DNA from: Rhynochetos jubatus
Lineage: Eukaryota > Chordata > Aves > Eurypygiformes > Rhynochetidae
Direction: 5' to 3'
DNA: 64,000 nt
Assembly: GCA_027574665.1 (NCBI GenBank)
Contig: CM050657.1
Location: 19,827,700 to 19,891,699 of the forward strand
How positions within the stretch are numbered: position 1 is the stretch's first letter; each line of letters opens with the position of its first letter. The position numbers and the translations under genes are program-made. This document shows, in pieces, positions 12,601 to 22,410 of the stretch. Below the pieces are notes generated by a model that worked only from the letters and a program-made list of their open reading frames with translations, was not told the DNA's origin and did not search any database.

Positions 12601-15600
12601 TACTGGTAGGAGTCAGTGGGGCCAGGCTGAGAGGGGAGGGCCTTGTGGAAACCAGGTTGTGAAGCCTGAATAACCCCCCTGAACCTCTTCTGCATTTCAC
12701 TCGTTGCTCGTGTCTGCATCCCGGTGCTCTTCAGTTTCCATCCAACTTCTCCCCTGCTAGTGAAATGCCACCAGAAGGGTCCAGGAGAAAACAGGGAACA
12801 GCAGAAATCCACCCACCTGCTGCCCGGGCAGCCGGGAGAAATGTTCCTGGCAGGACTGGGAGCTGGTGATGGCTCCGGAAAGCTGGCAGTTGCTCAGAAG
12901 TCATTGAAAAGGGCTGGATGTGGGCAGGCGGGCAGTGAATGGCGCTGCTCAGCTTGGTGGGCAGGGCTGAGGTCTGGGGACATCGCGTCCTGACGGGTTT
13001 GGTTCCAACCCGCGAGCAGATCACGATGATCCCTCTTCAAACTAATAGCTCGGTGATGACATCAGGAAATAAACCAAGTATTGTCTTCCTGTCCCAGAAA
13101 AACCTGACAGAAGAGGTACATACAGTTAATCTGTTGTTGTGTTTCCTGCAAGCCCTGTTCACCAGCGAGCTGCTCAGACAGGAGCAGGCCAAGCTGAACG
13201 AGGCCCGGAAGATCTCGGTGGTGAACGTCAACCCCACCAACATCCGTCCCCACAGTGACACCCCGGAGATCCGAAAGTACAAGAAGCGCTTCAACTCGGA
13301 GATACTCTGTGCTGCGTTATGGGGTAAGCCCTTTCCGTGTGCCCTCAGCTCTCCAGAGCGGGTGGCTGGCGACGGAACGTGAACGGGTCATCGCAGAATC
13401 GAGCCCCTGCCTCTGGTTGTCCCCTTCTCCATCCGGGCAAGGCTAATATCCCCAAGTTCCTGCGCTGTAAGAGTGACCCTTCGTCTTCATGGGAAGGTCA
13501 CAGCCTTAGCTGGGCTGGGTCATTCTCTTGGTGGTGGCGGAGAGGAGCTCAGGGTGCTTGGAAGCAGCCGTGGCTCCCGGTGCCCATTGCCCTCTCCTCT
13601 TCAGGTGTGAATCTGCTGGTGGGCACAGAAAATGGCCTGATGCTGCTGGATCGAAGCGGACAAGGGAAAGTCTACAACCTGATCAACAGACGGCGATTTC
13701 AGCAGATGGACGTACTCGAGGGTCTTAACGTCCTCGTGACAATATCAGGTGCACCTCTGGCACTCACACCCCATCATTCACCTTCCTGGCCGTGTTCTCG
13801 AGTGACTCCAGCTCAGACAAAACCTGCCCACCACTGTCGGAGGGAAGCTCCCGGGGGAGGTTGGAGGTGGTTTATTCCAGAATCAAAGGCGTTAGATCTG
13901 CAGGAATGCCTACGAGAGCAATTTGCTCCCATTGTCTGCCAGTTCTGCTTCATCCACAACGCTCCGTCCTCCTTTAGCAGGGGAGGGAAGGTGCAGGGTA
14001 CAGGCAGATGCCCCAGCATGCTCACTGAATTCACCAGTGAATTCCCGCTCCCTCCATTCAGACAGGGCTCTTAAAAAACGCTTCTTTGTCACCTGCCTTG
14101 CTCTGCAGCTCCCCTGTGGGTCTGGGGATACAGCTGTGGGAAGAAGGGGTGGAAGGTGAATGGGGGTTAAGTGCTCCCCAGCCCCTGAGATGGCCTGGGC
14201 GACAAGCCCTGGGGACTTGTGGAAACCCACGGGCAGACAGAGCCCCTGGGTTATGGGTTGGGTACTCTCCCACCAGCCTCAGTGCGAGCTGTGTCCTTGG
14301 CAGCAGCGGGGAGGTTTTGGGCAGACTGCAACCATCTGAGAAGCGTGCAGAAATTTGGCAGCCCCTCAGCATTGCAGAGCCTGGCACCCTGCTCGTCGGC
14401 AAATAGCGGTGCCTGTCGCAAACCGAGGAGCTCGTGTCTCAGCTCCGGGGTGGAATTAATGTGGTACAAAGGAGAAGAGCGGGAAAGGAAGTTGAGTGGT
14501 AGAGGGCTGGGTTCACGGCCCCGCTGTGCTGTCTCTCCATGAACACTGATTTATAGGGAGAGGACCATTTCCAGCCTGCGGTGAGTGGGAGCATCCGCCT
14601 GCAGTCTGGGACACACTGGTCCGGGCTCAGCTTTCCCAGTGTTAAAAAAAGCCCACAACAGCTGAATTACTATTTTCAACTTCATTGTGAAAAGAACTTC
14701 AATTTTATCATCTTTGAAGAAGAATAAGCACTGAGACCTCAGGGTTTCACACGTGCGCTGTCTGACGGGGAAGTTTCCTTTGCCAACAGGAAAGAAGAAC
14801 AAGCTGCGCGTGTACTATCTCTCCTGGCTGAGAAACAGGATTTTACACAATGACCCTGAAGTAGAGAAGAAGCAGGGCTGGATCACGGTCGGGGACCTGG
14901 AGGGATGCATCCACTACAAAGTCGGTGAGTGGCTGCTCCAGAAAAACATGCCTGGAGGGATGCATTTTTGTTCTCCAGTTTTAGATCCGACCTGACAATT
15001 TCTCTGAAAAATAACTGAACTGTGTTCAGTTTTGGGCCCCTCACTGCAAGAAAGACACTGAGGGGCTGGAGCGTGTCCAGGGAAGGGAGCGGAGCTGGGG
15101 AAGTGTCTGGAGCCCAGTTCCTGTGAGGGGCGGCTGAGGGAGCTGGGGGTGTTCAGCCTGGAGAAGAGGAGGCTCAGGGGAGACCTGATCGCTCTCTACA
15201 GCTCCCTGAAAGGAGGGTGCAGAGAGGGAGGGCTTGGTCTCTTCTCCCAGGTGACAGGTGATGGGTCAAGAGGAAATGGCCTCAAGTTGCACCAAGGGAG
15301 GTGTAGATTGGATATTAGGGAAAATTTCTTCATGGAAAGGGCTGTCAGGCATTGGAACGGGCTGCCCAGGGAGGTGGTGAAGTCATCATCCCTGGAGGGA
15401 TTTAAGAGACGTGTGGATGAGGTGCCTGACGAGATGGTTTATTGATAGCCGTGGCTGCGTCAGGTTAATGGTTGGACCTGGTGATCTTAAAGGTCTTTTC
15501 CAACCTCAAAGATTCTGTGTTTCTATGGGTAGACCACAGCCACAAAGAAAATTTGGTGTTCATCTGTGTATTAGGCAGATACTTTACCAAATGAGAATCA

Positions 15601-18600
15601 ACAGAGAAAGCCATTCCTGGAGATGACTTTTGGTTGGAAAGAAAGTGAATGATGTAAGAACTGGTTTTATTTTTATTTTAGTGAAATACGAAAGAATCAA
15701 GTTCTTGGTGATTGCCTTAAAGAACGCTGTAGAGATCTACGCTTGGGCTCCTAAACCATATCACAAGTTTATGGCATTCAAGGTACGTTTCTCGTTTGAC
15801 GCTCCGCAATTACAAATACGTGAGATTGCCGTACTGCGCAGGGCAGAAGAGCATCTTGCTTACGTAGCCGAGCTCCTCGGGATGCCTGGCAGGCGTGGGA
15901 GGTGGGATAGAGGCTGGCTGAAGAGATGGGTAGCAATTAAGCAGCAATACCGGCTGGCGGTGGCAGGCTTTACTTGGGAAGTTTGCAGAAAGCTGACCAG
16001 GCGCCCATGAGTAAAATTGAGTTGTTGGGGTTTTTGGTGTGGGGAGGTGTGATTTGGGGTGGTTTTTTTTTTTTTACCTCTGACAAGTTTATCACATACA
16101 GTATGAAAACAGGGTGGCATTATTTTCCGTTTTTGTTTTGCAAGGTTCTCTCCCCTTCTGCAGTGTGGGTTCTGTTTCAAGACGAAGTCCAGGAGAGTGA
16201 CCCACTCTTTTTCGTTCTCTTTTCTGTTCTCTTTTTCATCTACCTCAGTTTCCTTCAGTGAGATCTTTCTCCTCTATGACTTGCCAACGGGTATTTTGTA
16301 CTTAGTGCTTTAAAGCACTTTTCATCCTAAGCTCTGTGCAGAGACAAGTCACAAGGGGCAATGCCTTCTGGAGACATTCATGCTGAGTAATCTCATTTTG
16401 CATCCTTCCAGCACAAACGGGCTTATTCAGTATTAGGTCACATTTGCTTTTTCTGAACAAAAGCCAGAATGAACGGGCTCGGTGACATGGAGAGCTCAGC
16501 AGCATTACAACAGCCTGGGATCCAGCCGCCGCTGGCTCTGCTGCGGATGCTGGCTCTGCTTCTCCAGTCTGGGGTGCTGAGCATCCTTTCCTTGCCTTGT
16601 AGGCAGGGATTTGTCAGGATGGTGGGAACTACCACCCACTGTTTCTCCCTGTCAGGAGTCGGAGTGGTTCTTGCACAGAGGGCCATGAGCCCCTTTCTCT
16701 CCCTGGGAGTGTTTCATCCTCCTGCTGAGGACCTACACCATGGAGAGGTGCTCTGTCCTGGATCGGTCCAGGCCAGGGAGCTGGGCCCAGCCTGCATCCA
16801 GGGATAGGGAGGGCCCAGCCTGAACAGGGATAAGTAGGTCTTTGCTAATCTGACTCATTTCAGCTGCCAAACCAAAGCGGTGATCCCTGCCGAGAGGGGA
16901 GGTGTGTGGTCAGAGCTCCCTGCAGACCTTGGTGGTTACCCTGAGCAGCACCAGCACGGGGGGGTTCCCTGCACGCTGGCTGTACGCTCGTGTGGGAGTG
17001 AGCTGTCGCCTTCCTCTAGAGACCAAATCCTCAGGCTGGCCGTGGGCTCCTGGGGGAAGAGGGCTGTGCTTGGCAAGGGAGCGCTTCCCTGCTGGGATGG
17101 CTGGAGCGAGCAGGTAATACCCTCTGAGGCATGTGACGCAGGAACAGGGGGACAGGAGTATCAGTAACCGCGTACTTTGGTTCGGCTGTGTTTTCTACTA
17201 ACAGGACTTCAAAACTGTGTCGGGCTGCTGCTACGGGGATTTGTTGGTTTTCTGTGACACTCACTGAAGGGATTATAACAGTCTTTTGCAGATCTCCAGC
17301 ACAAGCCGTTGCTCGTGGATCTCACTGTAGAAGAGGGTCAGAGACTCAAGGTTATCTTTGGATCGCACACTGGTTTCCATGTGATTGATGTAGATTCTGG
17401 GAACTCCTACGATATCTACATACCGTCTCACGTGAGTACACGGGGCAGTGCTGCCGCATGACTAACGCAGGTCACCAGCAACATTTGGACGAGCCCCTGG
17501 TGGCTCAGAAATGGTGACCAGCCAGGTGACACCTTGCCATGGGTATGACATTCTCCAGTGCCATCTTCCTTGATACGTGCCTGAAGAGCACTCGGAGGTA
17601 TCACATACTACATGTCCGTTATTCACAGGGGCTGTTTCTGTCCTCGTGCTCCGAGCAGCCAGGTTTGAGGATTCCGTGTCCCACGGAAAGGAGGATCTGT
17701 CCATACGCTGCATGCAGCGGTGGTGGAGCGCTCTGTCATGAAGCCAGGTTCATGGTTGTTGGGCAACATAGACCCACCGAGAGCTGGGTGCCCCGCGCAT
17801 GGCACGGTCCCATGGCGTGGTGTCCCAGATGTGCTCACCAACTCTTGGTCCTGCTGAGGCAGTGCGGTTTGCTCAGGGTTTTGCAGGATTAGAGTAGCCC
17901 GAATCTCAGTAAGCCTGCTTCTCCAAACTCCCAAACCCCCTGACAGCAGGGACTCGCCACAGGACCTCTGTCAGCTCCATCAGCTATTTCCAGAGGGGAC
18001 CAGTGCTGCAAAAAAATACTGCAGATGAGGATTTTCTGGATGGCTCATTTAAGCTCCATCCATGCTGTTGGCCCAAGCAGCATGAGGAACTGGTCTAGGA
18101 GACACTGGGTCACTAACCAAATCCGGAACTGATCTGAGCAGCAGAGCCTCCTCTGCGAGAGCTGGCAAGAAGCGTAGGGAGAAATACAGGGGCAGCTTGG
18201 GATGGTTTTGCTCTCTTAGCTACGGAAGGGCAGACGTGGGTGGAAAGCCGTAGCTGCCCGAGGAGCTAGAGATTGCTTGCCAAAGAGATGGGAATATTTC
18301 CTGCCTAGGGCTACCTGTAAAATTCTGGGGTTATTTGCCTTAATTGGAGTGGGAGAGGGACTCCGCAGGCACTTATCTGTGTTGCAGCCATCAGTTTTGG
18401 GGGCGTATATGTTGTGATCTCTGTAACTGCTGAACCTGTTCATCCTTGGCATGTCAGGCGGCTGTGGTTGTAGGGTAAAGGTGACAGTCTGTTCCCCTGC
18501 AAGCTTAGCTCCGAAAGCCAATGCCTGTTCGTTGAACGGAGGGAGGGTTCCGTGCTCGGGTTGGTTTGGGGTTGTGTTCCTAAGGCTCTGCTCCTTTCCT

Positions 18601-21417
18601 CCATCCAATGTAATTCTGACTCTCGGGGGTTTATTTTAACTGCAGATTCAGGGCAATATTACTCCTCACGCCATTGTCATCCTGCCTAAAACAGACGGGA
18701 TGGAGATGCTTGTGTGCTATGAGGATGAAGGCGTGTATGTGAACACCTACGGACGGATAACTAAAGATGTGGTGCTCCAGTGGGGAGAAATGCCTACTTC
18801 CGTGGGTAGGTCAACCCTTCCGCTTCACCTGCATAAAACACAAGTGATAAGTAAGAGGAGGAGCGGGGGGTGCTGAGACGGAGTCATTCAGGCTTTTGTC
18901 TGTCAAAGGAGGTTTCTCTCAGCCGGTTGAGAGGTGCTAAATGTCTACAGTTTGGTCCTGTGCAATAAAAGCAAGTGACTAGTTGAAGATTTGAGCTCTG
19001 GTTCGTCTTAAGTATAAGACAACAGAAGCTGTTGCACTGGTGGGATACTGGGTTGAGTGGAAGAGGGGCTGAGGGCAGAGCTGGGAGCTCTCGCGTTGCT
19101 GTTCTGGCTCCGCTGTGGCTCAGCTCCACGACCCGTGGAGGCAAGCCACTGCCCAGCTCCTCTCCCAGAGAAATCGGAAGAAGTGGTGCTTCTTCTGCTT
19201 AAATTACGCAGCAGTTTCTGGATGAAAGGTTCTACCTAGAGGCTGTTATCCCCGCGGGCACCCACCTGACCACCAGTGCCATCGATCTACCTAAGCTTTG
19301 AATAACGGCTGATGAGAGCTTTTCTGCCCGTTGCATAATATGTAGCTCAGCACACATCGTAACACCTACCCAACGCTTCCTTTTGACAGCCTACATTCAT
19401 TCCAATCAAATAATGGGCTGGGGAGAGAAAGCTATTGAAATCCGGTCAGTGGAGACGGGACATTTGGATGGAGTATTTATGCACAAGCGAGCTCAAAGGT
19501 TAAAGTTTCTATGTGAAAGAAATGATAAGGTAAGTCCACTTCAAAGCTCGTATCCACGCGTTAAGCTACAGCCAGCTACTTTTAGACTTTAAATCTGGTT
19601 TATCTTGAGGTTAATAATTAATCTGAAGATCCTGTTTAATAAGCAGTACCCATAAATCCACCCCAATTAATTCTCTCCAGTGGATGCAGGCCTCGGCCTG
19701 TGGTGGGAAGACCCGCAAGATCTCTTCCACCTCGAGTCGCGTTGACTTGACTTTCTCCCAGTCTTGGCTCTGAATGTTAACAGCTGAGGCTGCCGAGCAA
19801 GCTCTGCAGAAGCTGAGAAATGGTAGCCCTGAGGACGTGTGAGTGACCCTGGTTTGAGCTCTGGCGCAGAAACGATTTGATGCGGTTTTAGTTTTGTGAT
19901 CCTCACGCTGTTATCTCCGCGGAGTCCCATCTTTTTTTGTGGGCAGCACTGATAAAAACCGCTCTGGAGGGGCGTGGGGGATGCGGCTGTCCTGTAGATG
20001 ACCCCTGCCACGGGTGTCGCTGATGGGCAAGGGGAGCAGGGAGTGAGGGAAGGAGAAACTGCTGGAGGAAAAGGAGTATTTGCATGGAAGAGGGTTGAAT
20101 GCCGAGGCTTGTTTCTGCGACTGGCATTTCCGCATCCCGCAAGGTTCCGCCGGGATACGTCAGGACGTGCAGCAGGGAGTTCTTTGGTAACGAGCATCAC
20201 CACGAAACGTGTGAAGAAACTGATTGCTCCGTCCCCAGAGCAGGGTTAATAACGTGTGATAAACAAGGTTTGGGGCCACGATCCGTTCGTGAACGGCTGC
20301 TCCTTAGTTGAGCATTGCCCTGCAGAAAAGATGGATCCTCACCTTGCAATTGCATGTGCCGTGGGAAGCTGGCCAAGAAGCTGAATTTGAGTTGCCCCAA
20401 TTACCCCTGGTTCGCTTTTTTCTAACTCTGGAGTACTTGACTCTGCAGGTTTTACGCTGTTTTATTAAAGGGTTGTTCTCCTGGTTTGCTCGTATTGATT
20501 TTCTTTCCTTTTCGAAGGAAACTGGAAAAAAACCCCACCACAGTCTTTCTAAAATAGCGGAACCAGCTGATGGCCGATGGGTTTGAAATACTAAATGCAG
20601 ACGTTTCTCTTTTCTGGCGAAATGGTTAACGATTAAAACTGCGTGAAGATTGAGTAATTTTTGGTTTTAAAAAGGACAGAGGCTTCCGATTGTCCCCTTA
20701 AATATTTGCAAATTATAACTTCCTTTAGGACTCCCGCTGGCGTCAAGTGCTGGTGGATCCTGACAGGAACACCGGGAGCTCTGTTCTTCATGGCAAGTGC
20801 CGACAGGTTTCAGTGCTCTGGGCATATTGAAGGAAAGTCCTTTGCCCGAGCTGCATTTTCAGAAACAGCTGAAACACCAGGACTGACTTTTCCAAAGAAA
20901 ACCATTGCAAACTCCCACGTGGGCTGTTGACCCAAACCGCTGACAGCAGTCTTGGTAACGTTGCATAACGAGTGGTGCCGTGGCAGTAAAATGTGATAAA
21001 CTTGGCATTTTCAAGGCGTTCCAAACCTTGCTCTCTCTGGTAGCGATAGCGAGGGAGGTTTTATTACCGTGTTTACTAATTACTAATAAGCGGTTTGATT
21101 TGATACGAGGCTTGCGTGGGTTAACTCCCGCCCCTGAGCTCCACGGAAAACTGAGAACCAGGCCTCTGCGTGACGGTACTGCCGACGTCCGGAGAAAACG
21201 GGCAGGGAGGGAGGTTTAGGTGGAGGAAACCACAGGGTGTGGGGCAGCTCCCCCTTTCCTCGCTCACGGAGGCAACTATCAGACTTCTTATGATAATAAA
21301 AATGCTTAACAAGGTTATTTTCCTTCCAAACAGGTATTTTTTGCATCGGTGAGATCCGGAGGAAGCAGCCAAGTGTTTTTCATGACCCTCAACAGAAACT
21401 CCATGATGAACTGGTAA
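652..21417 (+). CDS. TNIK: TRAF2 and NCK interacting kinase, C-terminal 13 coding exons (5' part lies outside the window)
   Basis: TNIK is a germinal-centre (MAP4K-like) Ser/Thr kinase that activates TCF/beta-catenin transcription, signals to JNK and actin, and acts at synapses (family knowledge). Coding segments: 652-675, 4182-4366, 6631-6757, 8916-9080, 12491-12605, 13153-13323, 13605-13748, 14790-14924, 15682-15782, 17282-17431, 18646-18805, 19390-19529, 21334-21417. All junctions are GT-AG and keep frame, giving 566 residues and a stop; human TNIK from its residue 795 to its end (1360) has the same length, from memory. Local residues 1-250 are the end of the linker, with a Ser/Glu-rich tract at about 36-52. 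About 250-545 form the CNH (citron homology) domain that binds small-GTPase partners. The protein ends SMMNW. The kinase domain and most of the linker are upstream. MINK1 and MAP4K4 are close paralogues, but the linker text and the synteny with SLC2A2 favour TNIK. Large introns at 676-4181, 4367-6630, 6758-8915 and 9081-12490 hold no gene I recognise. Confidence 0.97.
3890..3930. repeat. Degenerate TA/TG microsatellite in a TNIK intron
   Basis: Alternating TATATACATATA, GTGTGTGTATATATATG and CACATACACG words form a short impure dinucleotide repeat. Confidence 0.6.
4182..4366 (+). CDS. TNIK: TNIK exon: acidic serine-rich linker
   Basis: Local residues 9-69 plus two bases of the next codon. 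Starts [16 protein letters not shown] and contains a Ser/Glu tract ([16 protein letters not shown]) typical of the TNIK/MINK linker, followed by a DGT...VSDIPRL segment. The donor is AT|GTAAGA. Confidence 0.95.
6631..6757 (+). CDS. TNIK: TNIK exon: linker
   Basis: Begins by completing Ile, then [16 protein letters not shown] and continues through HGLETSHAD to REGTLMVRE. Compared with the human text I remember, one residue is missing between SF and ISREGT. Acceptor CCTCAG, donor GAG|GTAAGT. Confidence 0.94.
8916..9080 (+). CDS. TNIK: TNIK exon: linker
   Basis: Exactly 55 codons in phase 0, starting [18 protein letters not shown] and including [20 protein letters not shown]. Near-identical to mammalian TNIK. 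Acceptor CTGCAG, donor GAA|GTAGGT. Confidence 0.95.
12491..12605 (+). CDS. TNIK: TNIK exon: linker with Asp/Glu run
   Basis: Starts [16 protein letters not shown] and ends in an acidic DEDEDEDEE run before SSAT. The acidic run appears slightly longer than in human TNIK. The last base splits an Ala codon with the next exon. Confidence 0.94.
13153..13323 (+). CDS. TNIK: TNIK exon: linker to CNH boundary
   Basis: Encodes [20 protein letters not shown], then the [19 protein letters not shown] segment, and ends [10 protein letters not shown], where the CNH domain begins. Confidence 0.96.
13605..13748 (+). CDS. TNIK: TNIK exon: CNH domain, first blades
   Basis: Encodes [20 protein letters not shown] through [20 protein letters not shown], the first strands of the CNH beta-propeller. 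The G of Gly is split by the donor at TCAG|GTGCAC. Confidence 0.96.
14790..14924 (+). CDS. TNIK: TNIK exon: CNH domain
   Basis: Encodes [20 protein letters not shown], then [20 protein letters not shown] and IHYKV. All residues fit TNIK and the closely related MINK1/MAP4K4. The downstream intron contains the CR1 fragment at 15018-15528. Confidence 0.96.
15018..15528 (+). mobile_element. CR1 LINE fragment (3' end) in a TNIK intron
   Basis: Starts at the CR1-typical GTTCAGTTTTGGGCCCCTCA and ends with the family's 3' tail (GGTCTTTTCCAACCT, then a degenerate repeat of ATTCTATG). A continuous frame at 15149-15445 reads like the C-terminus of the CR1 ORF2 reverse transcriptase protein ([34 protein letters not shown]). 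The copy is 5'-truncated, as is usual for CR1, and lies in the same orientation as TNIK. Confidence 0.93.
15682..15782 (+). CDS. TNIK: TNIK exon: CNH domain
   Basis: Encodes [20 protein letters not shown] and [14 protein letters not shown], ending in phase 0 at AAG|GTACGT. Confidence 0.96.
17282..17431 (+). CDS. TNIK: TNIK exon: CNH domain
   Basis: Fifty codons in phase 0 from [20 protein letters not shown] to [10 protein letters not shown]. The acceptor is AACAG|TCTTTT; a later CAG at 17289-17291 would break the frame and is not used. Confidence 0.96.
18646..18805 (+). CDS. TNIK: TNIK exon: CNH domain
   Basis: Encodes [20 protein letters not shown], then [19 protein letters not shown] and WGEMPTSV. 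The acceptor is CTGCAG. The final G is shared with the Ala codon of the next exon. Confidence 0.96.
19390..19529 (+). CDS. TNIK: TNIK exon: CNH domain
   Basis: Encodes [20 protein letters not shown] through [16 protein letters not shown], the last blades of the propeller. Donor AAG|GTAAGT. Confidence 0.96.
21334..21417 (+). CDS. TNIK: TNIK terminal coding exon
   Basis: Encodes [20 protein letters not shown] and RNSMMNW, then TAA at 21415-21417. The C-terminus is identical to the human protein as I remember it. Confidence 0.97.
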   Translation, partial: VFFASVRSGGSSQVFFMTLNRNSMMNW

Positions 21418-21640
21418 CAGAGGAGCACTTGGCACTCACCGCCATGGCATTATTTCTAATTTAAAGGACATTAAACACGTGGACTAACACTGTAGAGGCA
21501 GATGCGGAGGGCACCGAGGAACACCGCTCCCCCGGCACCGCCAGCCCCGGGGCTGCGGGCAGGGATGGACTTTCGCGCTTGGAGCCCCCGAGGTCTCCTG
21601 ATTACGCTCTGTTATAGTGGGTTATGAGTTTTCCTTTTCT

Positions 21641-21690
21641 GTTTTGTTTTGTTTTGTTTTTTTCTTTTAATTTTATTTTATTTTACTTTG
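21641..21690 (+). repeat. Simple repeat (TTTTG)n then (TTTTA)n
   Basis: Several tandem GTTTT units pass into TTTTA units within the TNIK 3' UTR. This is low-complexity sequence with no coding potential. Confidence 0.8.
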
Positions 21691-21817
21691 TCCCCTACTT
21701 TGTAAGAACGGGGAAAGAAACAGTGTCAAAAAGTCTGTTTTTAATTCTGTCTGCCTGCTAGCATCAAATATATAGTATGTTGTAAAGTTACCGATTAAAT
21801 CTGGTGAGAGACAGCAC

Positions 21818-21823
21818 AATAAA
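21818..21823 (+). terminator. TNIK: Polyadenylation signal, TNIK
   Basis: AATAAA about 400 bases after the TNIK stop, followed by a T/G-rich stretch (TTTTATCTTTGTGATG) suitable for a cleavage downstream element. A second AATAAA lies at 22021-22026. Confidence 0.65.
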
Positions 21824-22094
21824 TGTACCTTTTATCTTTGTGATGAAGGCCGTAACCGTATAGCTGGGTAATTTTAGAGATCTTTTGCCTTCACCAACAT
21901 TTACATGTTGCTTTTGGCAGCAACGGCTTAACGGATTTTTAAAGAAGAGAAAAAATAATAGGTTTTTTTCCCCTCTTTTGGGAAATGGATTTTAAATGGC
22001 TAAACTACTAGCCTTAGACTAATAAAAATCAGCTACCATTTTTGTCAAGTCTGTCAATCCATATTTCTATATGGATCTTCACATAATGGTGTGT

Positions 22095-22410
22095 CTTGAT
22101 AGGGACAGGGGTGCCGTTGGTTGTTGCTCCGGAGGTGCCCGCCTGCCCCGGGCCTTGGCCGCCCCGGGACGGGGGATCGGAGAAGGAGAGGACGGCGGAG
22201 CGGTCGGAGGAGCCCCGCGCTCGCCCCGAGGCGGGATTTGCGGCCACAGACGGCTCCCGGGATGCCGTGGGGCGCCGGACCACGATGCCGAAGCCGGCGC
22301 GAGCCGTTGGGCGCTCGAAATGCCCCGGAGCCGGGCGCTGGCGTGTGGAGGCAGCCAGCGTGGGGACGGGGACCACGAAACGAGCCGCCTGTCCCCCGTG
22401 TTGCTGGATT
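22095..22410. promoter_or_regulatory. CpG-rich block, possible orphan CpG island
   Basis: This short stretch is strongly GC- and CpG-rich (many CCGG, CGCG and GCGC words) between AT-rich sequences just beyond the TNIK 3' end. Long open frames on both strands follow from the low density of stop codons and do not resemble proteins. It could be a promoter of an unannotated transcript or a GC-rich enhancer. Confidence 0.4.

Larger units (their letters stand above)
21418..22026 (+). other. TNIK: TNIK 3' untranslated region (end uncertain)
   Basis: AT-rich non-coding sequence following the stop. It contains TTTTG and TTTTA simple repeats at about 21641-21690 and two AATAAA signals, at 21818-21823 and 22021-22026. 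Which end is used, and whether a longer form continues into the CpG-rich block beyond 22095, cannot be decided from sequence. Confidence 0.6.

Noticed and set aside
13337-14074. 245-codon + strand frame
   Set aside because: It only reads through TNIK exon 13605-13748 and its flanking introns; the flanks are not protein-like.
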